From NCBI RefSeq assembly GCF_900105905.1, contig NZ_FNSV01000005.1, forward strand, positions 7,440,001 to 7,504,000: a stretch of DNA of 64,000 nucleotides, read 5' to 3'. Within the stretch, counting starts at the first letter, position 1. Every line of letters starts with the position of its first letter. The position numbers and the translations under genes were made by a program. The notes under the pieces are model-generated. The model ran no database searches. It was not told where the DNA came from and was given only the letters and a program-made list of their open reading frames with translations. This document shows, one piece after another, positions 18,177 through 26,549 of the stretch. The DNA comes from Rhodococcus koreensis (GTDB taxonomy: Bacteria; Actinomycetota; Actinomycetes; Mycobacteriales; Mycobacteriaceae).

Positions 18177-19034
18177 ATGCTCACAGCAATTCTGCGCTAT
18201 CACTCCGCCCGAGCCGCGGTGATCGTCCTCGGCCTGATCGTGGCCCTCGCGCTCTTCGGGCCCGTTCTCGCGCCGTTCGACCCGCTCGAACAGGACACGT
18301 CGGCAATCCTGCAGGGCCCGAGCGGAACTCACTGGCTCGGAACGGACAACGTCGGGCGGGACGTGTTCAGCCGGCTGCTTGCGGGTTCGACCGTGTCGGT
18401 GCTGTCGGCTCTGCAATGCGTCGTCGTCGGATTCCTCCTCGGAGTGATCCCGGGCTTCCTGTCGGTGTATCTGGGGCGCAGCGTGGAATGGTTCACGCTC
18501 CGGCTGATGGATGCGCTGATCACGCTGCCGTTCCTCGTGTTCGCCGTCGCAATGACCGCGCTGCTCGGAAACGGGCTGGCGCAGGCGATGTTCGCGGTCG
18601 GCATCCTCATCGCGCCCGCGTTCTACCGGGTCACTCGCGCCGCGGCGCTGACCGTGGCCAACTCCCAGTACGTCGAGGCCGCCGAACTGATGGGCGCCGA
18701 CACGTCCTGGATCATCCGCCGCCACGCGGTGCGCAAGGTGCTGCCCGCGGTAGGGGTGACATTCGCCGCCATGACCGGGGCCAGCCTCGTCATCGTGTCT
18801 TCGCTGACCTTCCTCGGGATCGGCGTCGTCCCGCCCGACCCCACCTGGGGCGGACTCCTCGCCAGCGGACTGCAGTACCTCTACCAGGTTCCGTTCGGTC
18901 CCGTCGTCCCCGCGCTGCTGATCGTGGCGACCGTGTGGGCGCTCAATGCCATCGCCGACGCACTGCGCGATGCAACCGGCCGCCCCGCACGACGCGCCCC
19001 CAGGAAACAGGAGGTCACCTCGGATGTCCACTGA
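18177..19034 (+). CDS. ABC transporter permease, DppC type
   Basis: 285 residues. Begins with a single membrane helix, then FDPLEQD and HWLGTDNVGRDVFSRLLAG, the conserved DppC/OppC block, five more hydrophobic segments, and the EAA loop YVEAAELMGADTSWIIRRH. Second half of the translocation channel. Its 3' end overlaps the following ATPase gene by 11 bp. Confidence 0.93.
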   Translation: MLTAILRYHSARAAVIVLGLIVALALFGPVLAPFDPLEQDTSAILQGPSGTHWLGTDNVGRDVFSRLLAGSTVSVLSALQCVVVGFLLGVIPGFLSVYLGRSVEWFTLRLMDALITLPFLVFAVAMTALLGNGLAQAMFAVGILIAPAFYRVTRAAALTVANSQYVEAAELMGADTSWIIRRHAVRKVLPAVGVTFAAMTGASLVIVSSLTFLGIGVVPPDPTWGGLLASGLQYLYQVPFGPVVPALLIVATVWALNAIADALRDATGRPARRAPRKQEVTSDVH

Positions 19035-19890
19035 CACACTCGATGCCACTTCGGCACCGGACACCACACGCCCCCGCAGGCCGGTGCTCACCGTCAGCGA
19101 TCTGCGTATCGCCCTCGACGACGGAACCGAACTGGTCCGCGGCGTCGACTTCTCCCTCGCGCCCGGCGAAGCACTCGGGATCGTCGGCGAATCGGGAAGC
19201 GGCAAATCGCTGACCTGCCGCGCCATCCTCGGAATCCTGCCCGGCGGAATCGACGTCACCGCAGGCTCGATCGACTTCGACGGCATCGAACTCACCGACC
19301 TCGGGCGCAAACAGTGGCGACCCCTGCGCGGCACCCGCATCGCCGCCGTGTTCCAGGACCCGGCGTCCTACCTGAACCCGTCCATCCGCGTCGGTGAACA
19401 ACTCGCCGAGGCGCTCCGGTCCACGCTCGGACTGTCCCGCGCCGACGCCAAGCGGCGCGGCCTCGAACTGTTCCGGAAGATGGGGCTGACCGACGCGGAC
19501 ACCGTGTACCGCCAGTACCCGCACGAACTGTCCGGGGGGATGCTCCAGCGGGTGCTCATCGCGATCGCGGTGTCCGCGGAACCGGAACTCCTCATCGCGG
19601 ACGAGGCGACCACCGCCCTGGACGTCACCGTCCAGGCCGAGGTCCTCGACCTGCTCGAGGACCTGCGTGAGGAACTGGGCCTCGCCCTCGTCCTCGTCTC
19701 GCACGACCTCGCCGTGGTCGCTCAGGTCTGCGACAGCGTGATCGTGATGCGGGACGGTGCCGTCGTCGAGTCCGGGCGGGCGGACGACCTGCTCACCGCG
19801 CCCCGGCACGAGTACACCCGCCAACTCGTCGACAACCATCGGGAATACGGGCTCGAGTCGTTCATCGGGAAGGAGGCGGCTCGTGTCTGA
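19024..19890 (+). CDS. ABC transporter ATPase, DppD type
   Basis: 288 residues. Walker A GESGSGKS, Q-loop FQDPASYLNP, signature LSGGMLQRV, Walker B LLIADEATTALD and switch His (SHDLAVV) are all present. AGGAGGTCAC precedes the ATG, inside the permease gene. The C-terminal part (HEYTRQLVDN) matches oligopeptide-transport ATPases, but the protein is slightly short because the usual Cys-rich extension is missing. Energises uptake together with the next ATPase. Confidence 0.93.
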   Translation: MSTDTLDATSAPDTTRPRRPVLTVSDLRIALDDGTELVRGVDFSLAPGEALGIVGESGSGKSLTCRAILGILPGGIDVTAGSIDFDGIELTDLGRKQWRPLRGTRIAAVFQDPASYLNPSIRVGEQLAEALRSTLGLSRADAKRRGLELFRKMGLTDADTVYRQYPHELSGGMLQRVLIAIAVSAEPELLIADEATTALDVTVQAEVLDLLEDLREELGLALVLVSHDLAVVAQVCDSVIVMRDGAVVESGRADDLLTAPRHEYTRQLVDNHREYGLESFIGKEAARV

Positions 19891-20710
19891 ACCGTTGCTG
19901 CGCATGACCGACGTCCGGGTGGAGCGTGGGCTCCGTGGCGCCCGCAAGCAGATCCTGCACGGCGTCGACCTCACCATCGATGCCGGCGAGAAGGTGGGAC
20001 TCATCGGTGAAAGCGGCTCCGGGAAAACGACACTGGCCCGCACGATTCTCGGTCTGATCACCCCGACGGCCGGGTCGGTCGAGATCCGCGGGCAGCGCGT
20101 CGACGACCTGCCCGCGGCGCAACGCCGGGCGCACCGGCGCACGGGGACCGTCCAGTACGTGTTCCAGGATCCGCTGCTGAGCCTCGACCCGGACATCCCG
20201 GTGGGCGAGTCGATCGCCGAGGGTCTGATCGTGCGGGGCGGGCTGGACCGTGACGTCGTGCGGTCGCGGGTGGCAGCGGTGCTGAGCAGTGTCGGGCTCG
20301 ACGCCGGCATCGCGGCGCGGATTCCCGCCGAACTGTCGGGCGGGCAGCGTCAGCGGATCGCGATCGCGCGGGCCCTCGTCCTGGATCCGGCGCTGCTGCT
20401 GCTCGACGAACCGGTGAGCGCCCTCGACTCGGTCAACCGCATCCAGATCCTGAAACTGCTCACCGAACTCGGGCATTCGAGGCAACTCGCTCAGCTGTTC
20501 ATCTCGCACGACCTGGGGGCCGTCGCCGCGCTGGTCGACCGGATCGTCGTGCTGTACCGCGGCAACATCGTCGAGGACGGACCCACCCATCAGGTGATCT
20601 CCGATCCGCAGCACCCCTACACCGCGCTCCTCGTCGGATCGGCGCCCACCTTGAGTGGTGGCGCCGTGACCCGCGAGCGTCGCCGGGAGTTGAGGCTCCG
20701 CCTCCCGTGA
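19883..20710 (+). CDS. ABC transporter ATPase, DppF type
   Basis: 275 residues from GTG with AGGAGG at 19871-19876; overlaps the preceding ATPase by 8 bp. Walker A GESGSGKT, Q-loop FQDPLLSLDP, signature LSGGQRQRI, Walker B LLLLDEPVSALD, switch SHDLGAV, and the C-terminal DPQHPYTALL element typical of DppF/OppF. Last gene of the operon. Its TGA stop lies inside the left arm of a hairpin repeat shared with the convergent metI gene. Confidence 0.93.
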   Translation: MSEPLLRMTDVRVERGLRGARKQILHGVDLTIDAGEKVGLIGESGSGKTTLARTILGLITPTAGSVEIRGQRVDDLPAAQRRAHRRTGTVQYVFQDPLLSLDPDIPVGESIAEGLIVRGGLDRDVVRSRVAAVLSSVGLDAGIAARIPAELSGGQRQRIAIARALVLDPALLLLDEPVSALDSVNRIQILKLLTELGHSRQLAQLFISHDLGAVAALVDRIVVLYRGNIVEDGPTHQVISDPQHPYTALLVGSAPTLSGGAVTRERRRELRLRLP

Positions 20711-20749
20711 GTACTTGTTAACCGCGGGCGGTTAACAAGTACTCACGGG
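20704..20749. repeat. CCCGTG hairpin repeat, copy 3
   Basis: Arms identical to copy 2: 20704-20723 and 20730-20749, 20 of 20 pairs, loop GCGGGC. Between convergent genes; it supplies the TGA of the plus-strand ATPase (20708-20710) and ends 2 nt before the minus-strand metI stop. Confidence 0.9.
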
Positions 20750-20751
20750 CG

Positions 20752-21414
20752 CTAGCGGCGCAATGCCTTTCGCGCCAGCCAGTTGCCGAAGAACTGGGAG
20801 GCCTGCACGAGCAGGATGATGACGAGGGTGGCGACGAGGGTCACCTGCCAGTTGAAGCGCTGGTAGCCGTAAACGATGGCGAAGTTGCCGAGCCCGCCGC
20901 CGCCGATGGTGCCGGCCATCGCGGACATGTCGACGATGCCGATGAGGACGAACGTGTATCCGAGGATCAACGGGCCCAGGGCTTCCGGGATCAGCAGGGT
21001 GACGATGATCCGCAGGGGACCGGCACCCATCGCGCGGGCAGCCTCGATCACACCGGGGTCGACGGTCACCAGATTCTGTTCCACGATGCGCGCGATGGCG
21101 AACGACGACGCGATGATCATCACGAAGATCGCGGCCTCGGTGCCGATGGTCCGGCCCACCACTGCGAGGGTGACGGGCCCCAGTGCGGCGAGCAGGATGA
21201 TGAACGGAATCGGCCGCACGATGTTCACGAGGATGTTCAGGACCGTGTAGGCGGCCGTGTTCTGGAGGATCCCGCCCTTCCGCGTGGCGTACAGCAGCGT
21301 CCCCACCGCGAGCCCGATCAGCCCGCCGACCACCAGTGTGATCACCACCATGTAGATGGTGGTGCCGATGGATTCGAACAGTACGGGGCGCAGTTTGTCC
21401 CAGTTCGTGGTCAT
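20752..21414 (-). CDS. metI: MetI-type methionine ABC permease (system 1)
   Basis: 220 residues with about five hydrophobic helices and the MetI EAA loop EAARAMGAGPLRII followed by IVDMSAMAGTIGGGGLGN. Imports D/L-methionine or a related sulfur compound with MetN and MetQ. Its ATG overlaps the metN stop by four bases (ATGA). Last gene of metQ-metN-metI and shares a terminator-like hairpin with the opposing operon. Confidence 0.9.
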   Translation of the reverse strand: MTTNWDKLRPVLFESIGTTIYMVVITLVVGGLIGLAVGTLLYATRKGGILQNTAAYTVLNILVNIVRPIPFIILLAALGPVTLAVVGRTIGTEAAIFVMIIASSFAIARIVEQNLVTVDPGVIEAARAMGAGPLRIIVTLLIPEALGPLILGYTFVLIGIVDMSAMAGTIGGGGLGNFAIVYGYQRFNWQVTLVATLVIILLVQASQFFGNWLARKALRR

Positions 21415-22433
21415 GCCTGTACTTCCTCGACGTCGGTGACGGTCCGCAACCGGCGGATGACGTCGTCGACACCGTCGTCCGGACCGACGAGTTCGAGCGT
21501 CAGACTGCCGAACGAGCGGTCCTGCAGGGTGGTGATGCCGCCGTAGACGATCTCGAACCGGACACCGTGCCCACCCGCGTCGGAGAGAACGTCGCCGATC
21601 CGGCTGCCGTCCCGCACGTCGGCGGTGACGATCCGGCCACCGAAACGCGCGCGCAGCCGCTCCAGGTCGGCCGGTTCCGGGCGGTTGCGCAGGATCGTGC
21701 TCACGAAGCTCTTCGACGCCGGCGCCTGTGGTTCGGAGAAGACGTCGAACACGGTGCCGAGTTCCACGACGCGACCCTCCGCCAGCACGGCGACACGATC
21801 CGCGACGGCCCGGACGACGTCCATCTCGTGCGTGATCACCACGATCGTGACCCCGAGTTCCCGGTTCACCTTGCGGAGCAGGCGGAGTACGTCCTGCGTG
21901 GTCTCCGGGTCCAGGGCGCTGGTGGACTCGTCGGCGAGCAGCAGGTCCGGCGACGTCGCCAGCGCGCGGGCGATCCCGACCCGCTGCTTCTGCCCGCCGG
22001 ACAGCTGGTCGGGGTAGGCCCGCGCCTTGTCGGACAGGCCGACGAACGCGAGCAGTTCGGCGACGCGTTCGCGGCGCTTCTGCCGTGGCCAGCCCGCCAC
22101 GACGAGGGGGTATCCGACATTCCCGGCGACGGTGCGGGAGCGGAACAGGTTGAACTGCTGGAAGATCATGCCGATCTTCGCGCGCACGTGCCGGAGTTTC
22201 GATTCCGGCAGCGCGGTGATGTCGACGTCGTCGACGACGACGCGCCCACCGGTGGGGCGTTCCAGGCCGTTGATCAGCCGGACCAGCGTGCTCTTCCCGG
22301 CCCCCGAGTAGCCGATGACCCCGAAGATCTCACCTCGTTCGATGGTGAGATCGACGGCGTCGACGGCGGTGAGTGTCTTCTTTCCGGCTTGGAAGGTTTT
22401 GGTGACGGATTCGAATCGGACGATCGGTGTCAT
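21411..22433 (-). CDS. metN: MetN-type methionine ABC ATPase (system 1)
   Basis: 340 residues. Walker A GYSGAGKST (41-49), signature LSGGQKQR (from 143), Walker B LLLADESTSALD (from 163), switch THEMDVV. The last ~80 residues form the NIL-type regulatory domain seen in MetN, which binds methionine for transinhibition. Sits immediately after metQ with no spacer. Confidence 0.92.
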   Translation of the reverse strand: MTPIVRFESVTKTFQAGKKTLTAVDAVDLTIERGEIFGVIGYSGAGKSTLVRLINGLERPTGGRVVVDDVDITALPESKLRHVRAKIGMIFQQFNLFRSRTVAGNVGYPLVVAGWPRQKRRERVAELLAFVGLSDKARAYPDQLSGGQKQRVGIARALATSPDLLLADESTSALDPETTQDVLRLLRKVNRELGVTIVVITHEMDVVRAVADRVAVLAEGRVVELGTVFDVFSEPQAPASKSFVSTILRNRPEPADLERLRARFGGRIVTADVRDGSRIGDVLSDAGGHGVRFEIVYGGITTLQDRSFGSLTLELVGPDDGVDDVIRRLRTVTDVEEVQA

Positions 22434-23306
22434 CTACTTGGCCGAACGAATTCCCTCTTCGACCCGCGACAGGATCTGCTGCAGCTGCGCGCCGTCGCGT
22501 TCCACCTCGACCGACGTTCCCTTCGACTCCTCGCGCACGGCGGCCTGGATCTCGGGGTTGTGCCAGATCTTCACGAGTTCGAGGTACGTCGCGTTGTCCT
22601 TGTCCTCGGCGCGGGTGACGAACGTATTGATGTACGGCTCGGCGGCGGGGCTCGACGGGTCGTCCTTGTAGAGGGCCGATTCGGGATCGATGCCCGAACG
22701 CTCGAGGAAGGTGTTGTTGACGATCGCACCGTCCACGGACGCGAGCGACAGCGCCGTCTGCGCGGCGTCGACCGGCGTCACCTTCACCTTGGACTTACCC
22801 GCGTCGATGTCGGCGGGCGTGGGGGACGGGTTGTCGCCGGTCAGGGTGAGCAGGCCGGCGCCCTTCAACACGAACAGCGCACGAGCCTGGTTGCTGGGGT
22901 CGTTGGGGATGGCGATCTCCCCGCCCTGCGGAATGTCGGCCACGCTCGGGTGCTTCTGCGAGTACAGGCCGAGCGGCACGATCTGGGTGGCGCCGATCGG
23001 GGTGAGGTCGTCGTCGGCGCCGGTGTTGTACTCGCCGAGGAACTGCAGGTGCTGGAAGAGGTTGGCGTCGATCTGCCCCTGCGACAGGGCGATGTTCGGC
23101 TGCGAGTAGTCGGAGAAGTTCACGACGTCGAGCGTGATACCCGCGTCCTTCGCCTTCTCCTCGAAGATCTCCCACGAAAGGTCGCTGGCCTCGGTGGTTC
23201 CGATCCGAACCGTGTCGCCGTCGGCGCCGCCGGATCCACCGGAGCACGCTGTCAGTACCGCCAGGAGAGGAACGGCGGCAAGGGCGAGAGAACGGCTGAA
23301 CTTCAC
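22434..23306 (-). CDS. metQ: MetQ/NlpA-family binding lipoprotein (system 1)
   Basis: 290 residues from a GTG start: MKFSRSLALAAVPLLAVLTAC gives a signal and lipobox (LTAC). Mature part follows the NlpA pattern: VNFSDYSQPNIALSQGQIDAN, FQHLQFL, IPNDPSNQARAL. Binds methionine or a related thioether. The longer frame reaching 23861 is antisense to the FMN reductase gene. First gene of its operon; divergent from the FMN-reductase pair across about 200 bp. Confidence 0.9.
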   Translation of the reverse strand: MKFSRSLALAAVPLLAVLTACSGGSGGADGDTVRIGTTEASDLSWEIFEEKAKDAGITLDVVNFSDYSQPNIALSQGQIDANLFQHLQFLGEYNTGADDDLTPIGATQIVPLGLYSQKHPSVADIPQGGEIAIPNDPSNQARALFVLKGAGLLTLTGDNPSPTPADIDAGKSKVKVTPVDAAQTALSLASVDGAIVNNTFLERSGIDPESALYKDDPSSPAAEPYINTFVTRAEDKDNATYLELVKIWHNPEIQAAVREESKGTSVEVERDGAQLQQILSRVEEGIRSAK

Positions 23307-23406
23307 GAAAAATCCCCACGATCGATCTGCTGACCACGGAGTGTGGCCGCTGACAACGTAGCCCGTCCGCGCGCGGTGCGGAATGGTTTCGATCGCCGTG
23401 ATTCGA

Positions 23407-23432
23407 AGGAACGTGCCTCGACTTCCGTTCCT
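23407..23432. promoter_or_regulatory. inverted repeat in the metQ / FMN-reductase divergent promoter
   Basis: AGGAACG (23407-23413) and CGTTCCT (23426-23432), 7-bp perfect arms with a 12-nt spacer, in the 199-bp divergent region. Possible operator coordinating methionine uptake with flavin reduction. Confidence 0.35.
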
Positions 23433-23505
23433 GCCCTGCAGTATTCGACCGGAACCACTGAGTGCTCTAGGGTGGCGGGGTAGGCATGCGAGAGGTGATG
23501 AGGCA

Positions 23506-24015
23506 ATGAAGGTAACGGTAGTGGCCGGCAATCCCAAGCCCGGTTCACGGACGCTGGACGCGGCCGGTCTGGTCGCGGCCGCGGTGACAGGCGCCGCCGT
23601 GGATTCCACGGTCGACGTGATCGAGCTCGGTCCGGGACTGCTCGGGTGGGGCGACGAGAAGGTCGCGGCGGCCGTGGAGACCGTGGCCTCGTCGGATCTC
23701 GTGGTGTTCGCCAGCCCGACGTTCAAGGCGTCGTACACGGGCGTGCTGAAACTGTTCCTCGACCAGTTCGCGACCGGCGACGGCCTGAAGGACGTCGTGG
23801 TGGTGCCGCTGATGCTCGGGGCCGGCCCGGCACACGCCATGGCGCCGGACCTGCTGCTCAAGCCGGTGCTCGTGGAATTGGGCGCGACAGCCCCCGCGCC
23901 GGGCCTCTACCTCATCGACACCGCCTACACGACCGACACGCGCATCGCCGACTACGCCGAGCGGTGGGGTTCGATCCTCACCGCGGCGGCCCGGACCCGG
24001 ACGGAACTCTCATGA
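23506..24015 (+). CDS. NADPH-dependent FMN reductase-type flavoprotein (SsuE/MsuE-like)
   Basis: 169 residues, flavodoxin-like fold: MKVTVVAGNPKPGSRT (phosphate-binding loop) and FASPTFKASYTGVLKLFLDQF, the FMN-contacting block of SsuE/MsuE proteins. It would supply FMNH2 to the luciferase-like and NtaA-type monooxygenases of the island. ATG at 23506 is the family-consistent start. ATGA overlap with the next gene implies a flavin-supply operon. Confidence 0.88.
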   Translation: MKVTVVAGNPKPGSRTLDAAGLVAAAVTGAAVDSTVDVIELGPGLLGWGDEKVAAAVETVASSDLVVFASPTFKASYTGVLKLFLDQFATGDGLKDVVVVPLMLGAGPAHAMAPDLLLKPVLVELGATAPAPGLYLIDTAYTTDTRIADYAERWGSILTAAARTRTELS

Positions 24016-24512
24016 CGCAGGCAGACGGCACATTGGACAAGACTTCGCTCCGGGAGGCGTTCGGACATTTCCCGAGCGGTGTCGTCGCCGTCTGCGCCGA
24101 AGTCGACGGTGAACGGGTCGGGATGGCAGCGAGCACGTTCGTGCCGGTGTCGCTGGAGCCGCCGCTCGTCGCGTTCTGCGTGCAGAACACGTCCACGACG
24201 TGGCCGAAGCTCGCGGACCTCGAGCACGTCGGGATCAGTGTGCTCGGTGAGGCGCACGACGCGGCCGCCCGGGTCCTCGCCGCGAAGACCGGTGACCGGT
24301 TCGCCGGCCTCGACACCGAGACCACCGACGGCGGTGCGTTGTTCATCGACGGCGCGTCGGTGTGGCTCGACACGACCGTCACCCAGCAGGTGCCCGCGGG
24401 CGATCACGCGATCGTGGTCCTGCGGATCAACGAGCTGCGGGTGCAGTCGGAGATCGAACCGATCGTGTTCCACCGCAGCCGGTTCCGCTGGCTCCGCACC
24501 GTCGCGTCGTAA
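24012..24512 (+). CDS. Flavin reductase-like FMN-binding domain protein
   Basis: 166 residues of the HpaC/DszD-type flavin reductase family: LREAFGHFPSGVVAVCA at the N-terminus, GMAASTFVPVSLEPPLVAFCVQ (flavin-binding region) and a C-terminal PIVFHRSRF. Reduces FMN/FAD with NAD(P)H for a partner monooxygenase. Its start overlaps the preceding reductase gene, so two unrelated reductase folds are encoded side by side, possibly for different partner enzymes. Confidence 0.88.
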   Translation: MTQADGTLDKTSLREAFGHFPSGVVAVCAEVDGERVGMAASTFVPVSLEPPLVAFCVQNTSTTWPKLADLEHVGISVLGEAHDAAARVLAAKTGDRFAGLDTETTDGGALFIDGASVWLDTTVTQQVPAGDHAIVVLRINELRVQSEIEPIVFHRSRFRWLRTVAS

Positions 24513-24521
24513 CCGAGTGCG

Positions 24522-25232
24522 ATGACCACGGAATTGACGGCCCCGGCCGAGACGGACGTCCATCCTCCGGATGACGCGATTCGCGAATCCCTGCGCGGCG
24601 AGCACGCGCATTTCGCCCGGTGGTCGGGCCGGGTGGCGCGGTATCACCCGGACGTCGCGCCGCACGTCGGCCACCCGGACACCCTGGTGGACGAGGACTG
24701 GGCGGACCTGGCCGCACTGCTCGGCCCGTCGGCGACGGCCGCGCTCCGCGGATTCGGGCACACGCCGCCGCCGGGCTGGGAGGTTCTGGACTCCTTCGGC
24801 CTGGTGCAGATGGACGGCACCGCGCTGGACGTCGCACCGGACCCGGACGCCGAGGTCCTCGGCGCGGACAATGTTCCGGAGATCCTCGATCTGATCGGCC
24901 GCACCCGGCCCGGACCGTACCTTCCGCGAACCATCGAGATGGGGACCTACCTCGGGTTTCGGGTCGACGGCGAACTCGTCGCCATGGCGGGAGAGCGGCT
25001 GCATCCGCCCGGCTGGACCGAGATCAGCGCGGTCTGCACCGACGAGCGTTTCCGGGGCCGCGGATTCGGTGCCCGGCTCGTCCGCGCCGTCGGAGCCGGT
25101 ATCCACGCACGCGGGGAGACGCCGTTCCTGCACGCCGCGCAGTCGAACACGACGGCGATCCGGCTGTACGAGAGCCTGGGTTTCACCCTCCGCCGGCAGT
25201 CCGCCCTCACCGTGGTCCGGACACCCGCGTAG
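24522..25232 (+). CDS. GNAT-family N-acetyltransferase
   Basis: 236 residues. The C-terminal half has the acetyl-CoA-binding pattern: ISAVCTDERFRGRGFGARLV (Q/RxxGxG/A) and QSNTTAIRLYESLGFTLRRQ; it fits the FR47-like subgroup. The N-terminal ~100 residues are a family-variable domain. Acetyl acceptor unknown; a sulfur amino-acid analogue would fit the context (inference). Third gene of the reductase operon, 9 nt after its neighbour; its TAG stop opens hairpin repeat copy 4. Confidence 0.85.
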   Translation: MTTELTAPAETDVHPPDDAIRESLRGEHAHFARWSGRVARYHPDVAPHVGHPDTLVDEDWADLAALLGPSATAALRGFGHTPPPGWEVLDSFGLVQMDGTALDVAPDPDAEVLGADNVPEILDLIGRTRPGPYLPRTIEMGTYLGFRVDGELVAMAGERLHPPGWTEISAVCTDERFRGRGFGARLVRAVGAGIHARGETPFLHAAQSNTTAIRLYESLGFTLRRQSALTVVRTPA

Positions 25233-25305
25233 GCGGCTCCGCCGCCCGTGCGTGGTTAACGAGTCCCTGCACTCGTCAACCACGCACGGGGAGCGGAGCG
25301 CCCTC
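25233..25305. repeat. CCCGTG hairpin repeat, copy 4
   Basis: GGCGGCTCCGCCGCC mini-stem right after the GNAT stop. Main arms are 25245-25264 (CCCGTGCGTGGTTAACGAGT) and 25271-25290, 19 of 20 pairs, loop CCCTGC, then a short GAGCGGAGCGC region. The right arm carries the last codons (PVRG) and TGA of the convergent NtaA-type gene. Confidence 0.88.
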
Positions 25306-26514
25306 GAAGCGTTCGCGGAGTGTCGATTCGGCGTACTCGTGCCGGAAGATCCCCTTCTCGCGGAGTACCGGTACGACGTGGTCGACGAAATCGGTGAGGC
25401 CGGAGGGGAATCCGTCCGGCATCAGGTTGAATCCGTCCGCCGCGCCCGCCACGAACCACTCCTCGATGGTGTCGGCGATCTGTTCGGGGGAGCCGACGAC
25501 GAGCCGGTGGCCGAAGCCGCCTGCCTTGCGCAGAAGTTCGGACACCGAGTACCGGCTCTCCAGTGCCAGTCGCACGACGGCTTCACGGAACCCGAGGGAA
25601 CCGGAGAACGACGGGTCGACCGGCGCCAGCAGCAGGTCCTCCGGGATCGGCCGGTCCGGGTCGAGTGAGCTGAGGTCGACGCCGAGCATCCCGCCGAGCC
25701 GCTCGGCGGAGAAGCCGTCGGCGGCCTTGGACTCCCAATCCTCGTACCGGGCGATCGCCTCGGCCTCGGTGCTGCCTACCACCGTGACGAGGCCGGGCAG
25801 GATCTTCACGGACCCGGGGTCGCGACCGGCCGCGCGCGCGACGTCCTTCACCTGCCGGTAGTGCTGCCGACCGGCGTCGAGTGTGAGCTCCGCCGAGAAC
25901 ACCGCGTCGGCGCTGCGTCCGGCCAGCGTGCGGCCCTGCGGGGAACCACCGGCCTGCACTAGCAGCGGGCGGCCCTGCGGCGACGGCGGCACGGGCAGCA
26001 CACCGTGCACGTGGAAGAACTCCCCGTCGTGGTGCACCGGCACCCGGGTGGCCGCCGATTCCCACAGCGCCGTGACGACGTCCACGAACTCGGAGGCGCG
26101 GTGGTACCGCGCCTCGCGGTCGGGGATCCGGGAGAGACCGAAGTTGTGGGCCGTCCCGGCGTGGAACGTGGTCACCACATTCCACGCCACCCGCCCGCCG
26201 GACACGACGTCGAGGGACAGGAACCGGTCCGCCAGGTCGAACGGGTCGTTGAACGTCGTCGACGCCGTGCCGATCAGCCCGAGGTGCTCCGTCGCGCTCG
26301 CCACCACCCCGAGAACGGTGGTGGGTTCGAGCGCCCGGGTCGGTTTGACGGCGGGATCCTCGCGGAGCGCGGGACCGTCCGCGAGGAACAGCGCGTCCAG
26401 GGTGCCGCGCTCCGCGATCTTCGCGACCTCGGCGTAGTAGTCGGGGTCGATGAACGACGTCGGGTGCAGATCGGGGGCCCGCCACGCGGACGGGTGGAAA
26501 CCCACGTCCAGCAC
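25276..26514 (-). CDS. NtaA/SnaA/DszA-type FMN-dependent monooxygenase (start uncertain)
   Basis: Long open frame whose protein is clearly homologous to the one beginning at 33098: VLDVGFHPSAW, FLADGPALREDP, STTFNDPFDLADRFLSLD, GRVAWNVVTTF, VQAGGSPQGRTLAGRSADAVF. Roles as for the NtaA family, using FMNH2. The N-terminus is a problem: homology begins at ILNVNVLDVG, but no ATG, GTG or TTG lies just before it. The listed GTG at 26514 truncates the first strand; otherwise a rare start codon or a long overlap into metQ must be used. Distal gene of metN-metI-metQ-ntaA. Confidence 0.8.
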   Translation of the reverse strand: MLDVGFHPSAWRAPDLHPTSFIDPDYYAEVAKIAERGTLDALFLADGPALREDPAVKPTRALEPTTVLGVVASATEHLGLIGTASTTFNDPFDLADRFLSLDVVSGGRVAWNVVTTFHAGTAHNFGLSRIPDREARYHRASEFVDVVTALWESAATRVPVHHDGEFFHVHGVLPVPPSPQGRPLLVQAGGSPQGRTLAGRSADAVFSAELTLDAGRQHYRQVKDVARAAGRDPGSVKILPGLVTVVGSTEAEAIARYEDWESKAADGFSAERLGGMLGVDLSSLDPDRPIPEDLLLAPVDPSFSGSLGFREAVVRLALESRYSVSELLRKAGGFGHRLVVGSPEQIADTIEEWFVAGAADGFNLMPDGFPSGLTDFVDHVVPVLREKGIFRHEYAESTLRERFEGAPLPVRG

Positions 26515-26549
26515 GTTGACGTTGAGGATGACCTCTCGTTGCGCGGGCC

